Origin: Flavobacteriaceae bacterium LYZ1037
GTDB lineage: Bacteria > Bacteroidota > Bacteroidia > Flavobacteriales > Flavobacteriaceae
Direction: 5' to 3'
Assembly: GCA_003144015.1 (NCBI GenBank)
Contig: QFWS01000008.1
Coordinates: 1 to 64,000 of the forward strand
DNA: 64,000 bases
The position numbers were made by a program, and so were the translations under genes. The notes beneath the pieces were generated by a model. That model searched no databases. It had not been told where the DNA came from and saw only the letters and a list, made by a program, of their open reading frames with translations. Below are positions 43,721 through 51,836 of the stretch, piece by piece. Numbering within the stretch: position 1 is the first letter of the stretch; each line of letters begins with the position of its first letter.

Positions 43721-44524
43721 ATGTCTAAAGTTGTATTGATTACAGGTGGTTCTTCAGGAATTGGAAAATCGATTGGCGAATTTTTAATCAACAAAGGCTT
43801 CAAAGTCTATGGAACAAGTAGGTCTCCAGAAAAATATCCTCAAAGTAAATTTCCAATTGTAGCTTTAGAGGTTACAAATAATCAAACTATTAAACAAGCT
43901 GTCAATGATGTGCTTTCTAAAGAAGGACGTATTGATGTTTTAATTAATAATGCTGGTGTTGGAATTACAGGACCAATTGAAGAAATTCCAGAAGCTGAAA
44001 TTAAGAACAACTTTGAAACCAATTTATTTGGTCCTATAAATGTGATTAAAGCAATTTTACCAAGTATGCGAGAACATGGTTCTGGATTGATAATAAACAT
44101 TACATCCATAGCTGGATATATGGGCTTGCCATATAGAGGTATTTATAGCGCAAGCAAAGGAGCTTTTGAATTGGTTACCGAAGCTTTTAGAATGGAATTA
44201 AAAGATTTCAACATTCATATGACTAATGTAGCTCCAGGCGATTTTGCCACGAATATTGCTTCTGGACGGTATCATGCACCAATTTTAGAATCATCGCCCT
44301 ACAAAACACCATATGGAAATACTTTAAGTTTAATGGACTCTCATGTTGATTCAGGCAAAGACCCCTTGCTCATGGCAAAAGCTATATTTAAAATAATAAA
44401 CACCCCAAATCCTAAAGTACATTACAAAGTTGGTGAGTTTATGCAAAAATTCTCCATTGTGTTAAAACGCATTTTACCCGATAAAGTCTACGAAAAACTA
44501 TTAATTAATCATTATAAATTATAG
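43721..44524 (+). CDS. Short-chain dehydrogenase/reductase (classical SDR)
   Basis: This is a 267-residue NAD(P)-dependent oxidoreductase. The cofactor motif is TGGSSGIGKSIG at residues 8-19; Ser and Arg residues (YGTSRSPEKY) after strand 2 favour NADP. NNAGVGITG follows, then the catalytic Ser in NITSIAGYMG and YSASKGAF (Tyr and Lys). The length and C-terminal region (a YKVGEFMQKFSIVLKRILP stretch) resemble the fatty-acid/retinol-type SDRs found alone in flavobacteria. The substrate cannot be named. Confidence 0.9.
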   Translation: MSKVVLITGGSSGIGKSIGEFLINKGFKVYGTSRSPEKYPQSKFPIVALEVTNNQTIKQAVNDVLSKEGRIDVLINNAGVGITGPIEEIPEAEIKNNFETNLFGPINVIKAILPSMREHGSGLIINITSIAGYMGLPYRGIYSASKGAFELVTEAFRMELKDFNIHMTNVAPGDFATNIASGRYHAPILESSPYKTPYGNTLSLMDSHVDSGKDPLLMAKAIFKIINTPNPKVHYKVGEFMQKFSIVLKRILPDKVYEKLLINHYKL

Positions 44525-44568
44525 TTTCATAAATTGCTTTCTATTAAAAGTGATTTGTAACGTTAACT

Positions 44569-46983
44569 ATGAAAAACATTTTATCCCTCTTTATTTTACT
44601 CTTTAGTTTTGCTGGATATTCTCAAATTATCAGCATTAATGATTCTGCAGATATAGAATCGGTTTACAGTTTGCAACAATTGGTCGAAGAAGTCTTAATT
44701 AGTGGCGACTGTGCTGAAGTCGATAATTTTTCTAGTCAAGTTTATGGTTCTGCAAATCAACATACAACCAAAAGCTATGGTTATTTTAAAAAAGCAACAG
44801 GAAGTGCCTTTCCGTTTAATGAAGGCATAATAATTACTAGTGGTAGAGCTCATCCAGCTGGTAACACAACCAATAATTCTTTTCCATTTCCAGATTACAA
44901 CAATTCTCTACCTGGTGATGCTGATTTAGAATCTGCTTTAGGCATTAACTTTACCAATGATGCTACTTTTATAAAATTTAATTTTGTACCAACATCTCCC
45001 GATTTTAGTTTTCGCTTTATAATGGCATCTGAAGAATACGACGGTAATTTTGAGTGTACTTATACAGATGGTTTTGCATTTTTATTACGAGAAGTGGGCA
45101 CCACAACTTACACAAATTTAGCGGTATTACCAGACGGTACTCCTGTTAGTGTTACTAGCATAAATAATTCTAATAATTGTGCTGCTAATTCAGACCTTTT
45201 TGAAGGATATAATTTGTCTTACACAAACTATGGAGGCCAAACAAAAGTTTTAACTGCAAGTACCACTGTCATTCCTAATCAAGCTTATGAAATAAAATTA
45301 GTAGTAGCAGACCAAGGAGATGCAGCATTTGATTCTGCTATTTTTTTAGAGGCAGGTGGATTTAATTTAGGTTTAGATTTAGGAGAAGATCTTACAGTAT
45401 CTAATGGTAATCCCGTTTGTTCTAACGATGTCCATACTTTAGACACACAAATTCCAACAAACATCGGTACTCATACCTGGTTTTTGAATGGGGTAGAAAT
45501 TGTTGGTGAAACAAATTCGACTCTAGATGCCATTATTCCTGGAACGTATAGTGTAACCGTTGATTTTAACACCAATTGTGCTGCAACGGATAGTATTAAA
45601 ATTGAGCATAAAACAATTCCAATGGCCTACCCCATACCCAATCAATTTATTTGTGACGATGATGCTGATGGTTTTTGGAACCTTAACCTCCTTTCTTTAA
45701 ATAACAATATATTAGGAAATCAATTAGCAACAAACTACTCGGTTAGTTATTATAAAAGTCAATTGGATGCAGATAGTGGCAACAATCCTTTAGGAAATAA
45801 TTATACGAATCAAGTAGCTTATCAACAAGAAACGCTATTTGCAAGAATTGAAGACAACATCTTTGGTTGCTTCAATACCACTAGTTTTAAAATTAATGTG
45901 TTTGATCTACCAATCACAAACCCTTATCTTTATAACCTTTGTGATGATGGTGGAGATGGCAACAACACTAACGGGTTTACTGAATTTGATTTAAGTTCCA
46001 TTACTAATAAGATATTAGGTACCCAAAATCCAGCGCAATTCAATATTAGCTATCATTTAAATCAGGAAGATGCCAACAATAACGCTTCACCTTTACCTTC
46101 TCTTTATACGAATCAGATTAAAGACACGCAAGATATAGTTGTAAGATTAGAAAATACAGATAATACTAGTTGTTTTTCAACTTCAGTAGTGACTCTACAT
46201 GTACTAAGTATTTCGCTTGAAGAGCTTTATGTGATTTGTTTAGATGCTTCTGATAATGTTATAGATGCTGTTACAGAAACCTTGATTCCTAATCCACCAA
46301 TAGAAACTTATTACAGCGATGCAGAATACACATTTCAATGGTATTATGGAGAAGAAATTCTTACTACTGAAATTATTTTAGGAGCAACACAATCTTTTTA
46401 TTATCCAACAACTCCGGGGTATTATACAGTAAATGCTACAGATGTTATTTCTGGCTGTACCATACCTGCAACGACCTTAGTTGTTAGCTCGTATCCTCCA
46501 GAAAGTATTTCTGTAGAAATTATAACAACAGCATTCGAAAACAACAATGCTTTAGACGTAAGTGTTGTTGGAAATGGAAGCTATCAATACAGTTTAGATT
46601 ATGGCGTTTGGCAAGATTATAACATTTTTCAACAGGTAACTGGTGGAGAACACCACATAAGAGTCAGAGATCTTTATAAATGTAACGAGCTCACTTATGA
46701 CATTACAGTTATAGATTACCCAAAATTTTTCACACCAAATAATGATGGATATAACGATACCTGGAATATTTATGGTATTAGCAATCAATTAGATGCCAAA
46801 ATATACATTTTTGATCGATATGGTAAATTTATAAAACAATTGAATCCTAATGGAAATGGTTGGGATGGCACTTTTAAAGGAGAGCTTTTAAGCACTGATG
46901 ATTATTGGTTTACTCTAGAGTATACTGAACCAAAAGACAAAGTAAAAAAGCAATTTAAATCTCATTTTACACTAAAAAGATAA
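44569..46983 (+). CDS. Large exported T9SS type B cargo with choice-of-anchor L domain
   Basis: This is an 804-residue surface protein with a signal peptide ending near SFAGYSQ. Residues ~25-260 form a choice-of-anchor L domain (FNEGIIITSGRAHPAGN, FKFNFVPTSPDFSFRFIMASEEYDG-type). Ig-like repeats follow, with a recurring FxICDDDADGFWNLNLL / YNLCDDGGDGNNTNGFTEF pattern of acidic, probably Ca-binding loops. The end is the gliding-type (type B) sorting domain: FFTPNNDGYNDTWNIYGI, YIFDRYGKFIKQL and GWDGTFKGELL. It is exported by the PorSS/T9SS machinery and probably serves in adhesion or gliding. Confidence 0.88.
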   Translation: MKNILSLFILLFSFAGYSQIISINDSADIESVYSLQQLVEEVLISGDCAEVDNFSSQVYGSANQHTTKSYGYFKKATGSAFPFNEGIIITSGRAHPAGNTTNNSFPFPDYNNSLPGDADLESALGINFTNDATFIKFNFVPTSPDFSFRFIMASEEYDGNFECTYTDGFAFLLREVGTTTYTNLAVLPDGTPVSVTSINNSNNCAANSDLFEGYNLSYTNYGGQTKVLTASTTVIPNQAYEIKLVVADQGDAAFDSAIFLEAGGFNLGLDLGEDLTVSNGNPVCSNDVHTLDTQIPTNIGTHTWFLNGVEIVGETNSTLDAIIPGTYSVTVDFNTNCAATDSIKIEHKTIPMAYPIPNQFICDDDADGFWNLNLLSLNNNILGNQLATNYSVSYYKSQLDADSGNNPLGNNYTNQVAYQQETLFARIEDNIFGCFNTTSFKINVFDLPITNPYLYNLCDDGGDGNNTNGFTEFDLSSITNKILGTQNPAQFNISYHLNQEDANNNASPLPSLYTNQIKDTQDIVVRLENTDNTSCFSTSVVTLHVLSISLEELYVICLDASDNVIDAVTETLIPNPPIETYYSDAEYTFQWYYGEEILTTEIILGATQSFYYPTTPGYYTVNATDVISGCTIPATTLVVSSYPPESISVEIITTAFENNNALDVSVVGNGSYQYSLDYGVWQDYNIFQQVTGGEHHIRVRDLYKCNELTYDITVIDYPKFFTPNNDGYNDTWNIYGISNQLDAKIYIFDRYGKFIKQLNPNGNGWDGTFKGELLSTDDYWFTLEYTEPKDKVKKQFKSHFTLKR

Positions 46984-47049
46984 CCTAATAAAAGTGTTAA
47001 TAACTATGATTTTGTTTGTTAAAAACAAAATCGAAACCATTATAAATTG

Positions 47050-47057
47050 TAATTTTG
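47050..47057 (+). promoter_or_regulatory. Probable -7 element (TAATTTTG) for the transaldolase-like gene
   Basis: TAATTTTG matches TAnnTTTG. The start codon is about 70 bases downstream, so a leader of roughly 62 bases is expected. No TTG is at the -33 distance. Confidence 0.35.
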
Positions 47058-47125
47058 TACATCGAAAATACACAAGTAAAATATTCACTTATTCCTAAAT
47101 AAAGGAATATAAAAAATCAATATTT

Positions 47126-47779
47126 ATGAAGTTTTTTATTGACACTGCAAATTTAGATCAAATTAAAGAAGCCCAAGATTTAGGCGTTCTTGATGGCGTT
47201 ACAACAAACCCTTCTTTAATGGCCAAAGAAGGCATTACTGGTCATGATAATATTTTAAAGCACTATGTAGACATTTGCAATATTGTAGATGGAGATGTAA
47301 GTGCTGAAGTGATATCTACAGATTTTGAAGGCATGGTTCGAGAAGGGGAAGCTCTAGCTGATTTACACGAACAAATAGTTATTAAGTTACCTATGATTAA
47401 AGATGGAATAAAAGCTTGTAAATATTTTTCAGATAAAGGTATTAAAACCAATGTTACTTTGGTGTTTTCTCCTGGACAGGCGTTATTAGCCGCAAAAGCT
47501 GGCGCAACTTATGTTTCGCCTTTTATTGGAAGATTAGATGATATTTCAACAGATGGATTAAATCTTATCGCTGAAATCCGTCACATTTATGATAACTATG
47601 GATTTGAAACTCAAATATTAGCAGCATCTGTTCGTCATACTATGCATATTATTGATTGTGCAAAACTTGGTTCTGATGTTATGACTGGGCCATTAAGCGC
47701 AATCGAAGGTCTTTTAAAACACCCATTAACAGATATAGGACTAGCTAAATTTCTGGAAGATTTCAAGAAAGGAAATTAA
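47126..47779 (+). CDS. fsa: Fructose-6-phosphate aldolase / small transaldolase
   Basis: This is a 217-residue class I aldolase of the short transaldolase group. Motifs include [33 protein letters not shown], the Schiff-base Lys in [13 protein letters not shown] near residue 86, [32 protein letters not shown] and ILAASVRH. Members cleave fructose 6-phosphate or transfer dihydroxyacetone in the pentose phosphate pathway; these two activities cannot be told apart reliably by length alone, and in this phylum the transaldolase role is likely. A strong terminator follows the stop. Confidence 0.9.
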   Translation: MKFFIDTANLDQIKEAQDLGVLDGVTTNPSLMAKEGITGHDNILKHYVDICNIVDGDVSAEVISTDFEGMVREGEALADLHEQIVIKLPMIKDGIKACKYFSDKGIKTNVTLVFSPGQALLAAKAGATYVSPFIGRLDDISTDGLNLIAEIRHIYDNYGFETQILAASVRHTMHIIDCAKLGSDVMTGPLSAIEGLLKHPLTDIGLAKFLEDFKKGN

Positions 47780-47784
47780 AGTTT

Positions 47785-47815
47785 AAAAAATCCTCAATAT
47801 AATTGAGGATTTTTT
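47785..47815. terminator. Bidirectional terminator between the transaldolase and thioredoxin-fold genes
   Basis: AAAAAATCCTCAAT (47785-47798) pairs perfectly with ATTGAGGATTTTTT (47802-47815) across a three-base gap. It serves the plus-strand fsa gene and, since it is A/T flanked, the converging minus-strand gene whose stop codon it abuts. Confidence 0.85.
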
Positions 47816-49239
47816 TATTGGTTTAATACTCCCAACAATTCTTCTTCAAAGTTAATAGAGAACATATTGGTATGTGCGTTCTCAATTAATCCTTTTTTAT
47901 TTATTATAATAACTTTATTAATTGGATATATAGCCAATGCTTGATTTGCTTCTTTTGGAAATTTGAATAAATATTCTTTTTCTGCAGACAAGCCATATTT
48001 TTCCAATGTTTTCAACCATAACTCCTTGTTTTCATTATTTGCATTTACTCCAATAAATGAAATTTCAGGATATTTAGTTTTCAACTCTTTTACTTTATTA
48101 TGACATTCTTTTAAGTGCATTAGGTTAGCCTGAGACCAAAAGAAAACAACACTAGGTTTTTTATTCGTAACGCGTCTTAAATTTAGCTCATTATCGTTTA
48201 CATCAAAAACTTTTATATCTGGTAATGGATTACCTGCTTTTAACCCTTTTAAAGCTTTAACAATCTTTTCTACATAGTTTTTTTGTCCAGAATTGGTGCT
48301 TTTACTAGTATATGAGTTTAACACAGCATCGTAACTATCTACATCTTTATTATTACTAATAAACTCGATAGCTGTTCCTATTAATAAGGAGTTTTTAATA
48401 CTTTCGTCTGTTAATAAACTATCAATTAAATTTAGTTTAATTAAACTAAATTCTAACGATTTCTTATCAAAGACACTATCTGTTGAATGCTTAAAATGTT
48501 CCGCTAAAGCAACGTTTTCGAAATGATGTTTTAAAAATGAATAGTAAGGGAAATAATCCTTTAAATTATCATCATTATAATTTAATTTCTCTCTAAAATC
48601 GTAAAACCCTTCAGGTAATCCTTCTAAAATTTCTCGTTCTGTATTGGTATAATTAACAAAAGGATAAACCTCTTTACTTAAATAATAATCGTAATTTATA
48701 TTAGCTTCCACTAACTCAATAAACAAATCAGATAATGTTAATTTTCCGCTAAACCTTTTTAGTTTTCTTAATTTACTATCACGAATGGAATCTAATTTAC
48801 TTTCAAAATCTTTAGCAGGTAACTGACTAAATCCTAAAATTGCTTTTTCTTCAACTTCGCTATTCAAAAACAGATTAATTAGATAATTATTCTTTCTGGC
48901 TCCTTTTCCTGTAAATACCAAAGATTCATCAAACTCCATGGTATTAAGTCTAAGCATTAAACTATCATTGGGTTCCAAAAGTATCATTTGATACTCCACA
49001 CCATGATGAAACTTATATAACCCAGGTTCCATATGGCTTATCTTATAATTAAATCTGTTCTTTTTATTTAGAGTAACTGTATCTAATACTTCTTTCCCTT
49101 TTGAAATAATAACATAATTTACTGTAGGATTAATTAATTCACCACCAATAAAAGCTACATCTCCCTCATCTGTCTTGGAATCTTTTTTGCAAGAGATAAG
49201 AGTTAAAGCAAATAATAATATTAGATAAAAATACTTCAT
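47815..49239 (-). CDS. Thioredoxin-fold lipoprotein without the CxxC active site
   Basis: This is a 474-residue lipoprotein from the ATG at 49239 (MKYFYLILLFALTLISC); the TTG twelve bases upstream is weaker. Residues ~25-120 are a DUF4369-like beta domain, ~130-330 are helical, and the C-terminal ~140 residues are TlpA-like (PLPDIKVFDVNDNELNLR, then PSVVFFWSQANLMHLKECHN and KVIIINKKG). Where TlpA has WCxxC this protein has QANLMHLKEC, so it keeps one late Cys and no redox pair; it cannot work as an ordinary disulfide reductase. It may be a structural or binding relative. Confidence 0.8.
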   Translation of the reverse strand: MKYFYLILLFALTLISCKKDSKTDEGDVAFIGGELINPTVNYVIISKGKEVLDTVTLNKKNRFNYKISHMEPGLYKFHHGVEYQMILLEPNDSLMLRLNTMEFDESLVFTGKGARKNNYLINLFLNSEVEEKAILGFSQLPAKDFESKLDSIRDSKLRKLKRFSGKLTLSDLFIELVEANINYDYYLSKEVYPFVNYTNTEREILEGLPEGFYDFREKLNYNDDNLKDYFPYYSFLKHHFENVALAEHFKHSTDSVFDKKSLEFSLIKLNLIDSLLTDESIKNSLLIGTAIEFISNNKDVDSYDAVLNSYTSKSTNSGQKNYVEKIVKALKGLKAGNPLPDIKVFDVNDNELNLRRVTNKKPSVVFFWSQANLMHLKECHNKVKELKTKYPEISFIGVNANNENKELWLKTLEKYGLSAEKEYLFKFPKEANQALAIYPINKVIIINKKGLIENAHTNMFSINFEEELLGVLNQ

Positions 49240-49370
49240 ACGTCTTTTCAATAAAATTCAATATGGTTGTTATTAACTACAAAAGTAAAAGTTGCCCTCT
49301 ATAAGTGCTGTTAATTCGTTGTTAAATATTAATAAGATTGGTTTTCTTTCATGTTGTTGTTGCTTTTTTC

Positions 49371-49434
49371 TACTTTTGCAAAACTTACAAGAATATTTTA
49401 TGTCAAGGAGTAAAATTTATTAAACTGTAAGTTC
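49371..49434 (+). promoter_or_regulatory. Promoter and possible leader-peptide attenuator of the ABC-F gene
   Basis: TACTTTTG (49371-49378) is a -7 element; the gene starts about 110 bases later, so the leader is long. Inside the leader AACTTACA (49382-49389) and TGTAAGTT (49426-49433) are perfect inverted repeats, and the loop holds a complete small frame at 49400-49423 (ATG ... TAA, MSRSKIY). Ribosomes on this frame would block the stem. ABC-F resistance genes in other phyla are controlled this way, but here it is only a structural suggestion. Confidence 0.3.
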
Positions 49435-49489
49435 TCGAAAACCTTTATATTTAGTAATAATTATCTGAGTAAAATTAAATTAATCTATT

Positions 49490-51115
49490 ATGTTATCAGT
49501 TTCTAATTTATCTGTTCAATTTGGAAAACGTGTGCTTTTTGATGAAGTAAGCACCACATTTAATCAAGGGAATTGCTACGGAATTATTGGTGCAAATGGC
49601 GCAGGGAAATCTACTTTTTTAAAGATTTTAGCTGGCAAACAAGACCCTACTTCTGGGCATGTTCATTTAGAACCTGGAAAACGCATGTCTGTTTTTGAAC
49701 AAGACCATTCGCTTTATGATGAGCATACCGTTTTAGAAACCATTATAATGGGTAACAAGCCTTTATTTAAACTAAAAACTGAAATTGATGCTTTGTATGC
49801 CGATTATTCAGATGAAAACGCTGAGAAAATTGGAGAACTACAAGTACAATTTGAAGAGATGAATGGTTGGAATGCCGATAGTGATGCTGCTGCCATGTTA
49901 TCTAACCTAGGTATTCCAGAAACATTGCATTACACGTTGATGAAAGATTTAGATGGAAAACAAAAAGTTCGTGTACTTCTTGCACAAGCCTTGTTTGGTA
50001 ATCCAGATGTGTTAATTATGGATGAGCCAACCAACGATTTGGATTATGAAACTATTTCTTGGTTAGAAAACTTTTTGGCTAATTATGATAATTGTGTGAT
50101 TGTGGTTTCTCACGATAGACACTTTTTAGATGCAGTTTGCACACATATTTCCGATATTGATTTTGGTAAAATAAATCATTTTTCTGGAAATTACACCTTC
50201 TGGTACGAATCGTCTCAATTAGCTGCAAGACAACATGCGCAACAAAACAAAAAGGCTGAAGAAAAGAAAAAAGAATTAGAGGAGTTTATTAGACGTTTTT
50301 CTGCCAATGTTGCTAAATCGAAACAAGCAACTAGTAGAAAAAAAATGATTGAGAAATTAAATATTGCAGATATTAAACGCTCTAGTCGTCGCTATCCAGC
50401 CATTATTTTTGAAAGAGAAAGAGAAGCTGGAGATCAGATATTAAACATTGAAAATTTATCGGCATCATTAGATGGTGAACTTCTATTTAGTAAAATAGAT
50501 TTGAATTTGGTAAAAGGAGATAAAGTGGTATTATTCTCTAGAGATTCTAGAGCAACAACTGCTATGTATCAAATATTAAATGGAAAAGAAAAAGCCGATT
50601 CTGGAACTTTTAATTGGGGAATTACCACGACACAGTCTTATCTACCTTTAGATAATAGCGAGTTTTTTCAAAATAATTTATCTTTAGTAGATTGGTTACG
50701 TCAATGGGCTAAAACTGAAGAAGAACGTGAAGAAGTGCATATTCGTGGCTTTTTAGGTAAAATGATTTTTAGTGGAGATGAAGCTCTAAAAAAATCGAAC
50801 GTCCTTTCTGGTGGAGAAAAAGTTAGATGCATGTTAAGTCGTATGATGATGGTAAGAGCCAACGTATTAATGTTAGACGAACCAACCAACCATTTAGATC
50901 TGGAAAGTATTACTGCATTTAATAATTCTTTAAAAAACTTTAAAGGAACTGTGTTGTTTTCAACTCACGATCATGAATTTGCTCAAACAGTAGCAAACAG
51001 AGTAGTTGAGTTAACACCAAATGGCGTTATTGACAGACATACAACCTTCGACGATTATATGCAAGATCCTAAAATAAAGGAGTTACGAAATAAAATGTAT
51101 GCTGTAACAGTTTAA
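49490..51115 (+). CDS. ABC-F protein, YbiT/YkpA-like
   Basis: This is a 541-residue soluble protein with two ABC domains and no membrane part; such proteins bind the ribosomal E site. Domain 1 has Walker A IIGANGAGKST near residue 35 and Walker B VLIMDEPTNDLD, but the signature LSGGE is replaced by DLDGKQKVRVLLA (150-162), as in the YbiT group. The inter-domain arm is basic and helical. Domain 2 has a normal LSGGEKVRCML and LMLDEPTNHLD, but its Walker A place reads FSRDSRATT (349-357) with no GK. The terminator overlaps the stop region, and a DUF2007 gene faces it. Confidence 0.88.
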   Translation: MLSVSNLSVQFGKRVLFDEVSTTFNQGNCYGIIGANGAGKSTFLKILAGKQDPTSGHVHLEPGKRMSVFEQDHSLYDEHTVLETIIMGNKPLFKLKTEIDALYADYSDENAEKIGELQVQFEEMNGWNADSDAAAMLSNLGIPETLHYTLMKDLDGKQKVRVLLAQALFGNPDVLIMDEPTNDLDYETISWLENFLANYDNCVIVVSHDRHFLDAVCTHISDIDFGKINHFSGNYTFWYESSQLAARQHAQQNKKAEEKKKELEEFIRRFSANVAKSKQATSRKKMIEKLNIADIKRSSRRYPAIIFEREREAGDQILNIENLSASLDGELLFSKIDLNLVKGDKVVLFSRDSRATTAMYQILNGKEKADSGTFNWGITTTQSYLPLDNSEFFQNNLSLVDWLRQWAKTEEEREEVHIRGFLGKMIFSGDEALKKSNVLSGGEKVRCMLSRMMMVRANVLMLDEPTNHLDLESITAFNNSLKNFKGTVLFSTHDHEFAQTVANRVVELTPNGVIDRHTTFDDYMQDPKIKELRNKMYAVTV

Positions 51116-51152
51116 AAAAAAGCTCTGGAAAAAAATCCAGAGCTTTTTTTTT
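51114..51152. terminator. Bidirectional terminator after the ABC-F gene
   Basis: AGCTCTGGA (51121-51129) and TCCAGAGCT (51136-51144) form a perfect nine-base stem around six A, with A-run and T-run on its two sides. It also ends the DUF2007 transcript arriving on the minus strand. Confidence 0.88.
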
Positions 51153-51384
51153 ATGATTGTAGTTCGGCTGTTACACTTTCTACAACAGGAACAGCTGCAT
51201 CAAGTTCATCCTCACTAACAAAAATTTCTTGATATCCAGGAATAGAAGACCCAAAACCAGCTAGCCTTGCAGATTCAGTTTCATCTTTAACAATAGGACT
51301 AATACCTACTGCTTCTAACTTATCTACAATTAATTGAGCAATAATAAAACTCCCTGTATATATTTTTTGATAACTAGAATCCAT
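51151..51384 (-). CDS. DUF2007 family protein (putative signal-transducing protein)
   Basis: This is a 77-residue cytosolic protein of the DUF2007 type: KIYTGSFIIAQLIVDKLEAVGISPIVKDE at the start, GYQEIFVSEDELDAAVPVV near the end. The fold is ACT/ferredoxin-like and the role unknown. It is alone on its strand between the ABC-F gene and the divergent cold-shock gene. Confidence 0.85.
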   Translation of the reverse strand: MDSSYQKIYTGSFIIAQLIVDKLEAVGISPIVKDETESARLAGFGSSIPGYQEIFVSEDELDAAVPVVESVTAELQS

Positions 51385-51533
51385 ATCATTTATAATTTAG
51401 CATTCATCTTAAAGATACAAAATAACAATCTAATAAGATGTTAAGAGTTGCAAAATCTTAGAAAATAATTTAAGTGTAATTTCTGACTATTTCAAAAAAT
51501 ACACCTAAATATGGCATTATAAAATTATATGAT

Positions 51534-51541
51534 TATATTTG
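51534..51541 (+). promoter_or_regulatory. -7 element (TATATTTG) of the cold-shock gene
   Basis: TATATTTG matches TAnnTTTG and lies 29 bases before the ATG. The -33 place reads TGG, not TTG. The leader would be about 23 bases, shorter than the long cold-shock leaders of enterobacteria. Confidence 0.45.
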
Positions 51542-51570
51542 TTTAATATTAAATTAATTAAATTATTACA

Positions 51571-51762
51571 ATGAGTAAAGGAACAGTAAAATTTTTCAAC
51601 GATTCTAAAGGATTTGGATTTATAGTTGAAGATGACACAAACAAAGAACATTTTGTACACATTTCTGGATTAATCGATGAAATTCGTGAAGGTGATGCCG
51701 TAGAATTCGATTTACAAGAAGGTAGAAAAGGAATGAATGCAGTAAACGTTAAAGTATTATAA
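51571..51762 (+). CDS. Cold-shock domain protein (CspA family)
   Basis: This 63-residue single-domain protein binds single-stranded RNA and DNA. RNP1 is KGFGFIVED (residues 14-22) and RNP2 is HFVHISGL (29-36). The start MSKGTVKFFNDSKGFGFI is typical of the family. It is a single-gene unit with a near promoter and a terminator after it. Short leader and composition suggest general rather than strongly cold-induced expression, but this cannot be settled from the sequence. Confidence 0.93.
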   Translation: MSKGTVKFFNDSKGFGFIVEDDTNKEHFVHISGLIDEIREGDAVEFDLQEGRKGMNAVNVKVL

Positions 51763-51788
51763 TATATTTTAAACTTATTGAAGACATT

Positions 51789-51816
51789 AAAAGCCTCGAA
51801 AATTCGAGGCTTTTTT
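51789..51816 (+). terminator. Terminator after the cold-shock gene
   Basis: GCCTCGAA (51793-51800) pairs with TTCGAGGC (51803-51810), flanked by four A and six T. It also lies beyond the stop of pheT on the minus strand and can serve both. Confidence 0.85.
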
Positions 51817-51836
51817 ATGCTTAAAATTTACTGGAA

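Noticed and set aside
47008-47032. Hairpin GATTTTGTTT/AAACAAAATC as a terminator of the T9SS type B gene
   Set aside because: The stem is perfect but nearly all A/T, and no T-tract follows, so termination is doubtful.
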